Shown: one piece after another, positions 1-9,276 of the stretch
Layout of the letters: each line of letters starts with the position of its first letter
Numbering within the stretch: position 1 is the first letter of the stretch
Assembly: GCF_914484835.1 (NCBI RefSeq)
Contig: NZ_CAJZAR010000037.1
Location: 248,001-312,000 of the forward strand
Reading direction: 5' to 3'
Origin: Paraburkholderia tropica
GTDB taxonomy: Bacteria; Pseudomonadota; Gammaproteobacteria; Burkholderiales; Burkholderiaceae
Length of the DNA stretch: 64,000 bases
The notes under the pieces: model-generated
The model's database searches: none
Seen by the model: the letters and a program-made list of their open reading frames with translations, nothing else
What the model was told of the DNA's origin: nothing
Program-made: the position numbers and the translations under genes

Positions 1-712
1 CGGTCTGGATCTTCTTGACCAGCGTGCGGTTGTGCCAGTCCACCACGGCCACGTCGTCCTCGCCCGTCATGCCGACCAGCAGGTACTTGTCGCCGGGCGT
101 CATCCACAGGCCCGCGGGCGTGTTGCCGATATGCAGCTTCCAGAGCACGGTTTGCGTCGGCAGGTCGATGGCCGCCACTTCGCCGGTGTCCTGCAGCGTC
201 ACGAACGCGGTCTTGTTGTCCGACGCGAAGGTGATGTGGCTCGGCGTCTTCGCGAGCGGAATGCGCTTGACGAGCGTGACGTCGTGGCCGTTGTAGCTGT
301 AGATGTCCACGCGGTCCAGACGCAGGCCGGCGGTCACGAACCACTTACGGTCGGGCGAGAAGCCGAGCTGGTACGGATCTTCGATCCCTTCGACGCGACG
401 CTGCACCTTGCCGCTGTGCGGGTCGAGGAACATCAGGTCGTTCGAGACCGAATCGGCGACGATCAGCGACTGGCCGTCGGGCGTGATCATCAGGTGATGC
501 GGTTCCTTGCCGGTGGGCTCGGTGCCCACGACGGTGCGGCTCGCTTCGTCGATCAGCGAGAGCTGCGCCTCGCCGGAGTCGAGCACGATGACCTTGTCGT
601 TCGGATTGACGTTGGCGTCGGCGTGGGCCAGCGCGCTGCACGCGAGGCCGCCCGCGAGGAGCGCCGCTGCGGCGCGTTTGCGGGTCAGGGAGAAAATCGG
701 GAAATGGGACAT
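1..712 (-). CDS. YncE/YVTN-family beta-propeller protein (partial, C-terminus outside window)
   Basis: The reading frame is open from an ATG at 712 to the window edge, giving 237 residues of the N-terminal part. The start is followed by a signal peptide: basic SLTRKR, then an Ala/Leu-rich stretch ending near ALAHADA, so the protein is probably periplasmic. The remainder shows repeated propeller blades with phrases such as VIVLDSGEAQLSLID, HHLMITPDGQSL, GFSPDRKW, ITFASDNKTAF and LWMTPGDKYLLVGMTG, typical of YncE/YVTN or cytochrome-D1-like propellers. The substrate is unknown; relatives have been linked to metal or redox tasks and to lactonase-like folds. The Shine-Dalgarno (SD) sequence ahead of the ATG is weak. 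It is divergent from the Nramp gene. The family call is firm, the function open. Confidence 0.8.
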   Translation of the reverse strand, partial: MSHFPIFSLTRKRAAAALLAGGLACSALAHADANVNPNDKVIVLDSGEAQLSLIDEASRTVVGTEPTGKEPHHLMITPDGQSLIVADSVSNDLMFLDPHSGKVQRRVEGIEDPYQLGFSPDRKWFVTAGLRLDRVDIYSYNGHDVTLVKRIPLAKTPSHITFASDNKTAFVTLQDTGEVAAIDLPTQTVLWKLHIGNTPAGLWMTPGDKYLLVGMTGEDDVAVVDWHNRTLVKKIQT

Positions 713-1000
713 TTCTTAAGGGCGTCAGACCGGGGGGGATTGCCGGGAAAAGCGCGCGGGGCCGGTTTGTGCTGAGATAGGTGCTGGTGCGCCGCAACGC
801 GGGCGAAAGCCAGATGAAACCTCATTGAAACCGGGCAGCGAATCGCGCGCCGAGGATCATCTGCTTAACGCGCGAGCGATGCATTCCGATGACGCGCGCG
901 GCACATTCTGACGCGCTTTTCTGCTGATTTCCGACAATTTGTGAGCGGCGGCGCGCGCCAGGCGCGTGTGTTCCGGCCCCGCAACCGCGACGAGGCGCCC

Positions 1001-2326
1001 ATGCACCACCGCACCCGCGACGACGATCTGCGCGACGTGCCCGACGGTCTCTCCGCGGGCACGGTGCGCAAGGTACGCGAAGCGCTCGAGGGCCGCCGGC
1101 GCGGCGCCGCGCTGCTGCTGCCGCTCGCGGGCCCGGCCGTGATCGTCTCGGTCGCGTACATGGACCCCGGCAACTTCGCGACCAACATCCAGGCGGGCGC
1201 GCGCTACGGCTACGCGCTGCTGTGGGTCGTGCTGCTCGCGAATCTCGTGGCGATGCTGTTCCAGGGCCTCTCGGCGAAACTCGGCATCGTCACGGGCCGC
1301 AATCTCGCCGAACTGTGCCGCGAACGCCTGCCCGCGCCGCTCGTCTGGTGCATGTGGATCGTCAGCGAGATCGCCGCCATGGCGACCGATCTCGCCGAAT
1401 TCCTCGGCGGCGCGATCGGCCTCGCGCTGCTGTTCCATCTGCCGCTGATCGCGGGCATGGCCGTCACGGCGCTCATCACCTACGGGCTGCTGTTCTTCGA
1501 GCGCGCGGGTTTCCGGCCGCTCGAACTCGTGATCGGCGCGCTCGTGGGCATGATCGGCCTGTGCTATCTGCTCGAACTTTTTATCGTGCCGGTCGCGTGG
1601 CCGGGCGTGCTGCGCGGCGCTTTCACGCCGCATCTGCCCGACGCGCAGGCGGTCACGATCGCGGTCGGCATCGTCGGCGCGACGGTCATGCCGCACGCGC
1701 TCTTTCTGCATTCGGGGCTCACGCAGGCACGCGTGCAGCCGCGCAACGACGGCGAGCGCGCGCGCCTGTTGCGCTATTCGAACGTCGAGGTGGTGGCCGC
1801 GCTCGCGTTCGCGGGCGTCATCAACATGGCGATGGTGATCATGGCGTCGGCGTCGTTTCATCAGGGCCACGCCGATGTCGCCGAAATCGAGACCGCATGG
1901 CACACGCTCGCGCCGCTGTTCGGCGTGGCCGCGGCGGGCATCTTTCTGGTCTCGCTGATCGCCTCGGGCATTTCGAGTTCGGTGGTCGGCACGCTCGCGG
2001 GACAGATGATCATGCAGGGTTTCGTGGGCTTCCAGATTCCGCTCAGGCTGCGCCGCCTCGTGACGATGGCGCCGAGCTTCGCGGTCGTGGGACTCGGCGT
2101 GAACGCCACCGATGCGCTGGTCGCGAGCCAGGTCGTGCTGAGCCTCGCGCTGCCCTTTCCGATGGCCGCGCTCGTGAGCTTCACCTGCCGGCGCGACATC
2201 ATGGGCGCGTACGCGAACCGCGCGTGGGTGGCGTGGCTCGCGGTGCTCGGCGCGGTGGCCGTGCTCGCGCTCAACGCGCTGCTGCTCGTGCAGGCGCTGG
2301 GCGTGAGCGTGCCGGGATTGGGCTAA
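1001..2326 (+). CDS. mntH: Nramp-family divalent metal (Mn2+/Fe2+) transporter
   Basis: A 441-residue polytopic inner-membrane protein. The Nramp signature DPGN (residues 55-58, transmembrane segment 1) and the segment-6 motif MPHALFLHS (near residue 233) are both present; these residues bind the metal in Nramp proteins. About eleven hydrophobic segments follow. The family takes up Mn2+ or Fe2+ with protons. The ATG at 1001 is preferred over an in-frame GTG at 941 because GACGAGG lies just upstream of it and the extra residues are low-complexity and basic. The gene is divergent from the propeller gene, and no regulator or riboswitch is recognisable in the gap. The bacterial MntH identity is well supported; the metal preference is inferred. 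Confidence 0.9.
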   Translation: MHHRTRDDDLRDVPDGLSAGTVRKVREALEGRRRGAALLLPLAGPAVIVSVAYMDPGNFATNIQAGARYGYALLWVVLLANLVAMLFQGLSAKLGIVTGRNLAELCRERLPAPLVWCMWIVSEIAAMATDLAEFLGGAIGLALLFHLPLIAGMAVTALITYGLLFFERAGFRPLELVIGALVGMIGLCYLLELFIVPVAWPGVLRGAFTPHLPDAQAVTIAVGIVGATVMPHALFLHSGLTQARVQPRNDGERARLLRYSNVEVVAALAFAGVINMAMVIMASASFHQGHADVAEIETAWHTLAPLFGVAAAGIFLVSLIASGISSSVVGTLAGQMIMQGFVGFQIPLRLRRLVTMAPSFAVVGLGVNATDALVASQVVLSLALPFPMAALVSFTCRRDIMGAYANRAWVAWLAVLGAVAVLALNALLLVQALGVSVPGLG

Positions 2327-2663
2327 TGGGCTATGAACGAACGCAGCGCCATAAAAACCCTGCACAAAGCGGGGCTAAAAACCTCGACGAGTACCCGCCC
2401 TCACCAGACCGCCAACCAACGTTAGCAACGCTTCAGCGCGAAGCGTGCAGCACGCGACGCCCAATCCGAGCGATTCGCGCAAGATCGCCCCTATGCGTGC
2501 GCGAACCGTTCATCGACTACCGCGTCGGCGAACGCCGATCGGCGTGACGCGTGCAAACTCGCGCAAAACCATGCACCATTACCGTTTTCAACGCGCCGGC
2601 CCTCGCGCCGGATGCACACTTCGCAACTTAGCGCCACACATCGCCACAACCGAGCGACCTGCC
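2327..2663. other. Intergenic gap between mntH and zwf
   Basis: No gene, RNA or promoter is convincing here. A short GC stem (CCCTGC/GCGGGG) lies soon after mntH but lacks a T-tract, and a 7-bp hairpin (ACGCTTC/GAAGCGT) occurs around 2429-2450. The reading frame of zwf is open back to 2445, but that stretch does not look like Zwf. Confidence 0.5.
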
Positions 2664-4139
2664 ATGACGAATCAGCCTGCCCAAGCCGCGCCCGAACAGC
2701 CCGTCGACATGATCATCTTCGGCGGCGGAGGCGACCTGGCCGCGCGCAAACTGCTCCCCGCGCTCTACATGGCGCATCTGCACGGCAACCTCCCTGCCGA
2801 GACGCGCATCATCGCCGTCGGCCGCAAGAACTGGACCATCGACGACTATCGCAAGTTCATGGACGAGCAGTCGCGTCCGTTCATCGACGCCAAGGCCTTC
2901 GACGCTCAAGCGTGGGACCGTTATCTGAGCCTGTTCCAGTACGTGATCATCGACGTGAACGATCCCGCCGATTACGCGCATCTGAAGCAGGCTTCGCGCG
3001 AGCACGCGCTGCGCGTGTTCTATCTCTCGACCTCGCCCGAACTGTTCACGACGATCTGCGACAACCTCTCGGCCGGCGGTCTGCTCGACAGCCAGTCGCG
3101 CGTCGTGCTCGAAAAACCGCTCGGCCACGACCTCGCTTCGGCGCAGGAGATCAACGAGTCGGTGGGCCGTCACTTCGCGGAATCGCAGATCTACCGCATC
3201 GACCATTATCTCGGCAAGGAAACGGTGCAGAACCTGATGGTGCTGCGCTTCGGCAACCCGATCTTCGGGCCGCTGTGGCAAGCGCCGTATATCCGCAGCG
3301 TGCAGATCACGGTGGCCGAAACGGTGGGCGTGGGCAGCCGCGCGGGCTTCTACGATCACACGGGCGCGCTGCGCGACATGGTGCAGAACCACCTGCTGCA
3401 ACTGCTCTGCATCGTGGCGATGGAGCCGCCCGTCTCGCTCGATCCTGACGCGGTGCGCGACGAAAAGCTCAAGGTGCTGCGCTCGCTGCGTCCGATGTCG
3501 CTCGCCGATATCGCGCGCGACACGGTGCGCGGCCAGTACGCGGCGGGCGCCGTCGACGGTCAGCCGGTGAAGGGCTATCTGGAAGAAGACAATGTGCCGG
3601 CCGACAGCAAGGCCGAGACCTTCGTGGCGATCCGCGCGCACATCAACAACTGGCGCTGGGCCAACGTGCCGTTCTTCCTGCGCACGGGCAAGCGCCTGCA
3701 AAAGCGCCAGTCGGAAATCGTGATCGAATTCGCGGACCTGCCGTTCTCGATCTTCCCGAGCGGCCCGCGCAATTACGGCAATCGCCTCGTGATCCAGTTG
3801 CAGCCGGAAGAATCGATCCAGTTGCAGATGCTCGCGAAGGAACCGGGCAGCGGCATGAACATGCTGCCGGTGAACCTGAATCTGGACCTGCAGCAGGCGA
3901 TTCCCGAACGCCGCGCGGAAGCGTACGAGCGTCTGCTGATCGACGTGATTCGCGGCCGTCTCACGCACTTCATGCGCCGCGACGAACTCGAAGCCGCGTG
4001 GACGTGGGTCGAGCCGATCCTCGACGGCTGGAAGGAACTGAACGACCGCCCGCGCACGTACACGGCGGGCACGTTCGGCCCGGCGGCTTCGTCGGCGCTG
4101 CTCGCGCGCGAGAACATGTCGTGGGCCGAAGAGGCTTGA
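2664..4139 (+). CDS. zwf: Glucose-6-phosphate dehydrogenase
   Basis: 491 residues, the usual length. It oxidises glucose 6-phosphate to 6-phosphogluconolactone with NADP+ or NAD+, feeding the Entner-Doudoroff and pentose phosphate routes in the cytosol. The N-terminal nucleotide-binding loop reads FGGGGDLAARKL (residues 19-30). The catalytic signature RIDHYLGKE starts at residue 178 with the active-site His and Lys, and EKPLGHD precedes it. The frame is open 73 codons further upstream, but the ATG at 2664 begins just ahead of the conserved domain and matches the family length. The usual pgl, glk or hexR-like neighbours are absent, so the gene is solitary here. A strong terminator follows. Confidence 0.95.
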   Translation: MTNQPAQAAPEQPVDMIIFGGGGDLAARKLLPALYMAHLHGNLPAETRIIAVGRKNWTIDDYRKFMDEQSRPFIDAKAFDAQAWDRYLSLFQYVIIDVNDPADYAHLKQASREHALRVFYLSTSPELFTTICDNLSAGGLLDSQSRVVLEKPLGHDLASAQEINESVGRHFAESQIYRIDHYLGKETVQNLMVLRFGNPIFGPLWQAPYIRSVQITVAETVGVGSRAGFYDHTGALRDMVQNHLLQLLCIVAMEPPVSLDPDAVRDEKLKVLRSLRPMSLADIARDTVRGQYAAGAVDGQPVKGYLEEDNVPADSKAETFVAIRAHINNWRWANVPFFLRTGKRLQKRQSEIVIEFADLPFSIFPSGPRNYGNRLVIQLQPEESIQLQMLAKEPGSGMNMLPVNLNLDLQQAIPERRAEAYERLLIDVIRGRLTHFMRRDELEAAWTWVEPILDGWKELNDRPRTYTAGTFGPAASSALLARENMSWAEEA

Positions 4140-4166
4140 TCGTTTTGCTTTGAGTTTTCAGGCATG

Positions 4167-4203
4167 AAAAAACGCCGCGCTTCGTGCGCGGCGTTTTCGT
4201 TTG
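4167..4203 (+). terminator. Intrinsic terminator of zwf
   Basis: A perfect 10-bp stem (AACGCCGCGC / GCGCGGCGTT) with loop TTCGT occupies 4171-4195. It is flanked by an A-run upstream and followed by TTCGTTT. It lies 30 bp after the zwf stop. Confidence 0.85.
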
Positions 4204-4269
4204 AGCGTGCCTGAGTCTGCTTGAGTCTGCTTGAGTGACGATATCGCAGCGATATCCGCCCACTGCGGA

Positions 4270-4458
4270 CTAGCCGCGATCGTTGCGTCCGTCGCCAGGC
4301 GGCGCGCTCTCGGCGCCCGCGCGCTCGGGATGAAACAGATCGAGCCCGGCGAACACCACCACGCCGCTCAGCGCCATCATCGGCACCGAATGGCGGCCCA
4401 GAAAGAGAATCAACGCGGCCAGCCACGTCGAAATACAAAAAGCGCCGATGCGCCGCAT
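4270..4458 (-). CDS. Small membrane protein, hypothetical
   Basis: 62 residues. The first 42 are largely hydrophobic, with two likely membrane segments (CISTWLAALILFLG and MMALSGVVVFAGLDLF) followed by a short charged tail rich in Gly, Pro and Asp. GGAG sits 7 nt before the ATG on the minus strand, which supports translation. The family is not recognised. It lies between zwf and a MarR regulator, with no evident link to either. Confidence 0.6.
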   Translation of the reverse strand: MRRIGAFCISTWLAALILFLGRHSVPMMALSGVVVFAGLDLFHPERAGAESAPPGDGRNDRG

Positions 4459-4552
4459 GTTGCCACTCCACTGACTGCCCGCGCGACGTTGGCCCTCGAT
4501 GGACGGAACGCGCGCGTTCTGCTGTTGTCTGCCTGAAAAAAATCGATGCGTG

Positions 4553-4969
4553 CTAGCCGAGCGTCGCGCGCGCCGTGCGCAAGCGGCTCACGGTGTCGAC
4601 GAACGCCTCGCCGCCCAGCGAGCGCTTGATGCGTCCCGTGACCGTCGCGCTCGCGTGATGCAGCGCCTCGCGAATGGCCTGCGCCTGCGCGGTGGGCACG
4701 ATGGCCACTTCGCGCTGGTCGCCTTCGGTGCGCTGACGCTCGACATAGCCGCGCGCCTCCAGACCGTCAATGACGCGCGTGGCCGTGGGCCGCGCGATCG
4801 AGAGCATTTCCGAAAGCTCGTGCTGCAACGAACCCGGCCGCTCCAGCACCGCGCGCAGCATGAAACCCTGCGGCGGCGTGAGGCCGAAAGGCTCGAAAGC
4901 TTCGGACCACTCGCGTTCGAGGCGGCGGGCCAGCGCCGACGTGTTGAAGTAAAGACACTGATCGAACAT
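4553..4969 (-). CDS. MarR-family transcriptional regulator
   Basis: 138 residues from the ATG at 4969. It starts MFDQCLYFNTSALARRLE, a start typical of a betaproteobacterial MarR subgroup, so 43 upstream in-frame codons are excluded. The winged-helix core is visible: GLTPPQGFMLRAVLERPGS, then the recognition helix RPTATRVIDGLEARGYVER, then the wing EGDQREVAIVPTAQ. Such proteins act as dimeric, often ligand-released repressors. The target is unknown; the nearest gene is the Na/Pi cotransporter transcribed toward it. The regulator call is firm, the ligand unknown. Confidence 0.88.
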   Translation of the reverse strand: MFDQCLYFNTSALARRLEREWSEAFEPFGLTPPQGFMLRAVLERPGSLQHELSEMLSIARPTATRVIDGLEARGYVERQRTEGDQREVAIVPTAQAQAIREALHHASATVTGRIKRSLGGEAFVDTVSRLRTARATLG

Positions 4970-5094
4970 GGCCACAGGATAACCGTTTGTCGTTAGCCAT
5001 GCAATCAATCGCACGCGATCGAGTCCTTTTTTAAGGCACTTTCGAATTCGTCCGATGCGACTTCGCGCATGTTTCGAACGCGCTTCGGGCACCT

Positions 5095-6732
5095 TCAATC
5101 CGCGAACGAGAGCGCGCGCGAATGCGCCTTCGCGACCTGCTGCAACGCGCGCCGCAACGCGCTGTCACGGCGCAGCAGTTCCTCCATCACCGCGATCGAC
5201 AACGTGCCCGCCGCGCCTTCGCCGAGCAGTTGCGCCTTGAGCGCTCCATACGCGCCCTCCATCGACTGCGAGAGATTTTCGATCAGCGCGCTGTCTTCGC
5301 CGGGCGATCGCGGACGATTTTCCGTGTCCTGCCCCGGCTGATCGGCATGATCGACGGCCTCGATCGCATCGAGCAACGCGAGCGCGCGGCGCTCGAACAC
5401 CGCGTAGCTTGCGGCGATGTTCGCGTCGGGCAACACGCTCGCGAGCGCCGCCGCCTGCATGGCCTGCTCCGCCGCGCTCTCGTGATAACGCAACTCGCGC
5501 AACGACTCCGCGAGCGCGGCCGCCGTCGCGGGCACCATCTCCTGCCGATTCATTCGCTGTGCGAACTTCTGTGCCGCGTTGAACAATCGCGTGGTCGCGC
5601 CTTGCTCGTGCGCGAGCGCGTGAGCGTCGCCGCCCGCAAGCGTCATGCGCACCATGCGGCGCACGATCGCGCCGATGCGCGTCACTTCGAGTCGCAGCGC
5701 GTCCGCGGCGAGTTCGGGCACCACGGCGACGGTGTCGTCGAGAAATTGCGGCGCGCCCTCGTCGCCCTCGCGCGCGCGAAAGCGGCGCAGCAGCCAGCGC
5801 GTGAGACGCCCCGCCAGCGGCACCATGATGACGAGGCCCAGCACGTTGAACGCCGTGTGAAAAAGCGCGAGCGCGATGGCCGGATCGTGCGGCAGATGCA
5901 GCCAGTCGCCCACGCGCACGATGAAGTCGATCATCCACGGCAGCAGCGCCGTGGCGACGAGTCCCGTCACCACGTTGAAGATCACCTGCGCGACCGCCGC
6001 GCGCCGCGCGTTGGGCGTCGCGCCCACGGCCGCCAGCAGCGCCGTGGCCGTGGTGCCGATATTCGCGCCGATGATCACGGCCGCGCCGCCCTGCGTGCTC
6101 AGCATGCCGCCCTGCGCGGCGGCCAGCGTGATGGTCATGGTCGCCGACGACGACTGCACGAGCAGCGTGATCACGAGGCCCGCGAACACCTGCATCAGCA
6201 CCTCGACGAGCCCTTCGCCCTGCGGCAGCCGATATTGCGCGACGAGGCCCGTGAACGCGCCCTGCAACGTGGCGATGCCGATGAACAGGATGCCGAAGCC
6301 TGCGAGCGCGTCGCCGAGCGCGCCGCGCCGCTGCCCCACGCCCGTGAGGCGCAGCGCAATGCCGATGCCGACGAGCGGCAGCGCGAGCGCGTCGATCTTC
6401 ATCTTCAGGCCGAGCAGCGAGACGATCCAGCCCGTGGTCGTCATGCCGAGATTGGCGCCGAACAGCACCCAGAGCGCGCCGCCGAGATCGAGCAGGCCCG
6501 CGTTCACGAAGCCGATCACCGCGACCGTCACCGCGCTCGACGACTGCACCAGCGCCGTGACCAGTACGCCCGACGCGAGACCCGCTGCGGGCGTGCGCGT
6601 CGCGCGGCTCAGGATCACCTCGAGCGCGGGACCGGCCGCGAGCTTCAGGCCGTTGGTCATCATCGTGATGCCGAGCAGAAACAGACCGATGCCGCCGATC
6701 AGCACGCCCAGCGATTCGACGAGGCCGCTCAT
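5095..6732 (-). CDS. Na+/phosphate cotransporter (NptA/YjbB-like, PhoU-like C-terminal region)
   Basis: 545 residues. The N-terminal 310 or so are membrane-spanning and carry two inverted-repeat signatures QSSSAV and QSSSAT, each followed by a glycine-rich motif (GANLGMTTTGW and GANIGTTATA), diagnostic of the NaPi-II/YjbB family. The remaining 230 residues are soluble and helical, like the PhoU-type tail of YjbB. The family moves inorganic phosphate with Na+, in E. coli mostly as an exporter. It starts with MSGLVESLGVLIGG at 6732. The stop lies 126 bp from the start of the MarR gene; no pho box was recognised. Confidence 0.88.
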   Translation of the reverse strand: MSGLVESLGVLIGGIGLFLLGITMMTNGLKLAAGPALEVILSRATRTPAAGLASGVLVTALVQSSSAVTVAVIGFVNAGLLDLGGALWVLFGANLGMTTTGWIVSLLGLKMKIDALALPLVGIGIALRLTGVGQRRGALGDALAGFGILFIGIATLQGAFTGLVAQYRLPQGEGLVEVLMQVFAGLVITLLVQSSSATMTITLAAAQGGMLSTQGGAAVIIGANIGTTATALLAAVGATPNARRAAVAQVIFNVVTGLVATALLPWMIDFIVRVGDWLHLPHDPAIALALFHTAFNVLGLVIMVPLAGRLTRWLLRRFRAREGDEGAPQFLDDTVAVVPELAADALRLEVTRIGAIVRRMVRMTLAGGDAHALAHEQGATTRLFNAAQKFAQRMNRQEMVPATAAALAESLRELRYHESAAEQAMQAAALASVLPDANIAASYAVFERRALALLDAIEAVDHADQPGQDTENRPRSPGEDSALIENLSQSMEGAYGALKAQLLGEGAAGTLSIAVMEELLRRDSALRRALQQVAKAHSRALSFAD

Positions 6733-7036
6733 GCGCGCGCGCCTTTATGCGCTGCGTGCGCACGCACGCTCGCGGGCATGGGCGATCCGTTAGCGAACCT
6801 GAGGCGACGCATGGCAACCTTCGCGCTTTGAACGTGTTGGACCGGCCAATAGTACGTGACCCGCTTTTTATATGACCGCAAAGTGAACGCTCATGCGCGA
6901 TCATGCTTTCCGGTTATCAACTCATAACAAGCGCCGCATTAAAAACGAACGACCGGACGAATTTCTTCGCGATCCGCTATGATGCAAGGGATTCGACATC
7001 GCCCGCCTGCTTGACACAACACACACGGAGACATCC
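6733..7036. other. Divergent promoter region, Na/Pi transporter and alcohol dehydrogenase
   Basis: An AT-richer 304-bp gap. A TATGAT hexamer at 6978-6983 is a possible -10 for the dehydrogenase, 54 bp before its start, but no good -35 lies at the right distance. No riboswitch or regulator site is recognised. Confidence 0.4.
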
Positions 7037-8095
7037 ATGCAGATGCGTTGTTATTGCGTGACCCATCACGGCCAGCCGCTCGAACTCGTCCAGCGCGACA
7101 CGCCGCAACCCAGGGGCACCGAAGTGCTCGTGCGCGTGAAAGCCGCCGGCCTGTGCCATTCCGACCTCCACATCTGGGAGGGCTACTACGATCTGGGCGG
7201 CGGCAAGAAGCTGTCGCTCGCCGACCGCGGCATCAAGCTGCCGCTCACGCTGAGCCATGAAATCTGCGGCGAGATCGTCGCGGCAGGCCCCGAAGCGGGC
7301 GACGTGAAAACCGGCACGGTGGCCGTGGTGCATCCGTGGATCGGCTGCGGCGAATGCGCGGCCTGCAAGCGCGGCGAAGAGAACATCTGCACGAAGCCGC
7401 AATCGCTCGGCGTGATGCGCGACGGCGGTTTCGCCGACTACGTGATCGTGCCGCATCCGCGCTATCTGGTCGATCTCGGCGGGCTCGATCCCGTGAAGGC
7501 CGCGCCGCTCGCCTGCGCGGGCGTCACCACGTATTCGGCGGTGAAGAAGTTCGGCGATCGCATCCACGAAGACGCGGTCGTGATCATCGGCGCGGGCGGG
7601 CTCGGCATGATGGCGATCGAAGTGCTCAAGGCGCTCGGCGCGAAAGGCGCGATCGTCGTCGACGTGGACGCCGCCAAGCGCGAAGCCGCGCTCAAGGTCG
7701 GCGCGCTGGCCGCCATCGACGCGCGCGCGCCCGACGCCGCGAAGCAGATCGCCGAAGCCACGGGCGGCGGCGCGCGCGCCGTGCTCGATCTCGTGGGCGC
7801 GACGCCCACGGTGAAACTCGCGCTCGATGCGTGCGCGCGCGGCGGTCATGTGGTGGTGGTCGGCCTGATGGGCGGCGACATCACGCTCTCGCTGCCGATC
7901 ATTCCGATGCGTCCGCTCAAGATCGAAGGCAGCTATGTGGGCACGCTGCCCGAATTGCGCGAACTCGTCACGCTGATGCGCGAGGGCAAGATGCAGCCTT
8001 CGGCGGTGGTGCCGCGACCGCTCGGCGAAGTGAACGACGCGCTCGACGCGCTCGCGCACGGCAAGGTGATGGGCCGTCAGGTGTTGGTGCCGTAG
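7037..8095 (+). CDS. Zinc-dependent alcohol dehydrogenase (MDR superfamily)
   Basis: 352 residues, cytosolic. Catalytic zinc ligands are visible at C40 (GLCHSD) and at H74-E75 (LSHEICGE). The structural-zinc cluster has Cys at 104, 107, 110 and 118 (CGECAACKRGEENIC). The Rossmann nucleotide-binding turn is GAGGLGMM near residue 187, followed by VVDVDAAKRE, where the Asp suggests NAD+ preference. The family oxidises primary or secondary alcohols, or related CoA-linked substrates; the true substrate cannot be told. GGAG precedes the ATG by about 8 nt. It is monocistronic, ending at a terminator. Confidence 0.88.
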   Translation: MQMRCYCVTHHGQPLELVQRDTPQPRGTEVLVRVKAAGLCHSDLHIWEGYYDLGGGKKLSLADRGIKLPLTLSHEICGEIVAAGPEAGDVKTGTVAVVHPWIGCGECAACKRGEENICTKPQSLGVMRDGGFADYVIVPHPRYLVDLGGLDPVKAAPLACAGVTTYSAVKKFGDRIHEDAVVIIGAGGLGMMAIEVLKALGAKGAIVVDVDAAKREAALKVGALAAIDARAPDAAKQIAEATGGGARAVLDLVGATPTVKLALDACARGGHVVVVGLMGGDITLSLPIIPMRPLKIEGSYVGTLPELRELVTLMREGKMQPSAVVPRPLGEVNDALDALAHGKVMGRQVLVP

Positions 8096-8147
8096 AGGCG
8101 CTTTCGATCGATCCAAATAACAAGGTGCTATCGGAAGCGGCGCATAA

Positions 8148-8181
8148 CGTCCCGGATGTTGTAACCCGGGACGGCTCTTTT
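8148..8181 (+). terminator. Terminator after the alcohol dehydrogenase
   Basis: The stem CGTCCCGG (8148-8155) pairs with CCGGGACG (8166-8173) and is followed by GCTCTTTT. Confidence 0.7.
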
Positions 8182-8316
8182 AAGAATGCAATGGCACGCC
8201 CGATCGCGGCCATCGGAATGGTTCGCTGGCCGCTTCAAAGTAACTCAACGCGGCCGCGATCCCGTTTCGATTTTGGAAGCAACGTCAGAAGGCGTATCCG
8301 GAGATACCCATCCATG

Positions 8317-8405
8317 CTGAAATGGCCAGTATTGACCGCGATAGAACGTCAGTACGACAGGGCCATCTTTCAGCAAGTCGTCGAGGCGCACGACGATTCC
8401 ATGAC
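8317..8405 (-). pseudogene. Peroxiredoxin (AhpC/TSA-like) fragment
   Basis: One minus-strand frame reads VVRLDDLLKDGPVVLTFYRGQY and then WPFQ. This matches the start of the thioredoxin-fold core of peroxiredoxin-like proteins, in which VTFYRGxWCPYC carries the catalytic cysteines. Here the two Cys positions read Trp and Gln, and homology stops right after, so only about 28 residues survive. It is a relic without catalytic residues in an AT-richer stretch. The match is short, so confidence is moderate. Confidence 0.5.
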
Positions 8406-8460
8406 GTGAGTGCATCGAGTTGAGAGGCGAGTGATATCGCAATGCTCCTTGTTGAAAGAC

Positions 8461-9276
8461 TTAACTCCGATGTGCAGCGCACGCTGCGAGATCGCTCTTC
8501 TTTTGCAATGTTCGCAGCGCGCGCTTGATGATTCTGTCTGTGGACGGATCATCCGCAGTCGCCCAGCGGGCACACAGTGCAACGACCCAGTCAGGTTGCG
8601 TCTTGCTTGCGTCGTTGAGCCAGTTGGCTACCGAATCCTGAACATAGCGAACGTCGTCTGTCTTAAGCGGCTCCAGCAATGGCAGGGCTATTCCTGGCTC
8701 GGCCTTGAGTCGTGCAATGTGTTCGCTCCACACCCCGCGCGGCCGGGTGCTCTCCACGGCGAAGCGGCGAATATTCGCATCCGTTGAAGTTGTCCAGACT
8801 CGCAGCAGCGTTATGGCGGATTCGATGTCACTCGAGATATAGGGCCGCGCTGCCATCCACGCCCACTCCCGCACGCCGAAATGACTATCCGCAGCGAATG
8901 GCCGTACCGAGTGGAGCCTGTCGTCCAACGAACGTGTTTCATCCGCACACGTCAGTGCGAAGACTGCCCAGGAACGCACCGTGTCCGATGCATGACACTG
9001 CAATCGCTCAGTCACCGCAGCAATCGCAGCCCTTCTGGATCCTCGCAATTCCTCGGCAATCGCCATCCCAATTGCACGAATCTGATAGCTGATTCCCTTG
9101 TTGGCTACCTCGTTGTGCGCGGCAAGGATGCGAGGTAACGCCTGCTTCAGCCCTACACCCGGAATTGCAGACTGCGCCAACAGGGCTTGGTCGATAGCCA
9201 GGCACTCAGCGAGGTTGCTGGTCGCTTCGGTGCCATCGTTCAACGCGGCAAGTCTTTCAGACGTCAATCGAGTCAT
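8461..9276 (-). CDS. DNA alkylation repair glycosylase, AlkC/AlkD HEAT-like family
   Basis: 271 residues. The motif string is that of the DNA_alkylation HEAT-repeat family: SWAVFALT, then HFGVREWAWMAARPYI, TLLRVWTTSTDANIRRFA, ESTRPRGVWSEHI and YVQDSVANWLNDASKTQPDWV. Family members excise N3- and N7-alkylated bases, using helical repeats to grip the backbone. The Trp, Asp and Arg residues that line the AlkD/AlkC cleft appear conserved in WAWM, DSVANWLND and RRFA. GGAG precedes the ATG at 9276. Base composition is lower in GC than its neighbours and decayed genes flank it, suggesting horizontal gain. It looks intact. Confidence 0.85.
   Translation of the reverse strand: MTRLTSERLAALNDGTEATSNLAECLAIDQALLAQSAIPGVGLKQALPRILAAHNEVANKGISYQIRAIGMAIAEELRGSRRAAIAAVTERLQCHASDTVRSWAVFALTCADETRSLDDRLHSVRPFAADSHFGVREWAWMAARPYISSDIESAITLLRVWTTSTDANIRRFAVESTRPRGVWSEHIARLKAEPGIALPLLEPLKTDDVRYVQDSVANWLNDASKTQPDWVVALCARWATADDPSTDRIIKRALRTLQKKSDLAACAAHRS

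Noticed and set aside
941..1000. An upstream GTG start for mntH.
   Set aside because: The added residues are Arg-rich and the ATG at 1001 has the better ribosome-binding site.
857..2365. Very long antisense and alternate-frame open reading frames across almost every gene (for example opposite mntH, zwf, the Na/Pi gene, recB and recC).
   Set aside because: They are Arg/His/Ala-rich, lack domains, and exist because stop codons are rare in this high-GC DNA; the opposite frames carry clear families.
8245..8442. A working peroxiredoxin gene.
   Set aside because: Both catalytic cysteine positions are lost and homology covers only about 28 residues.
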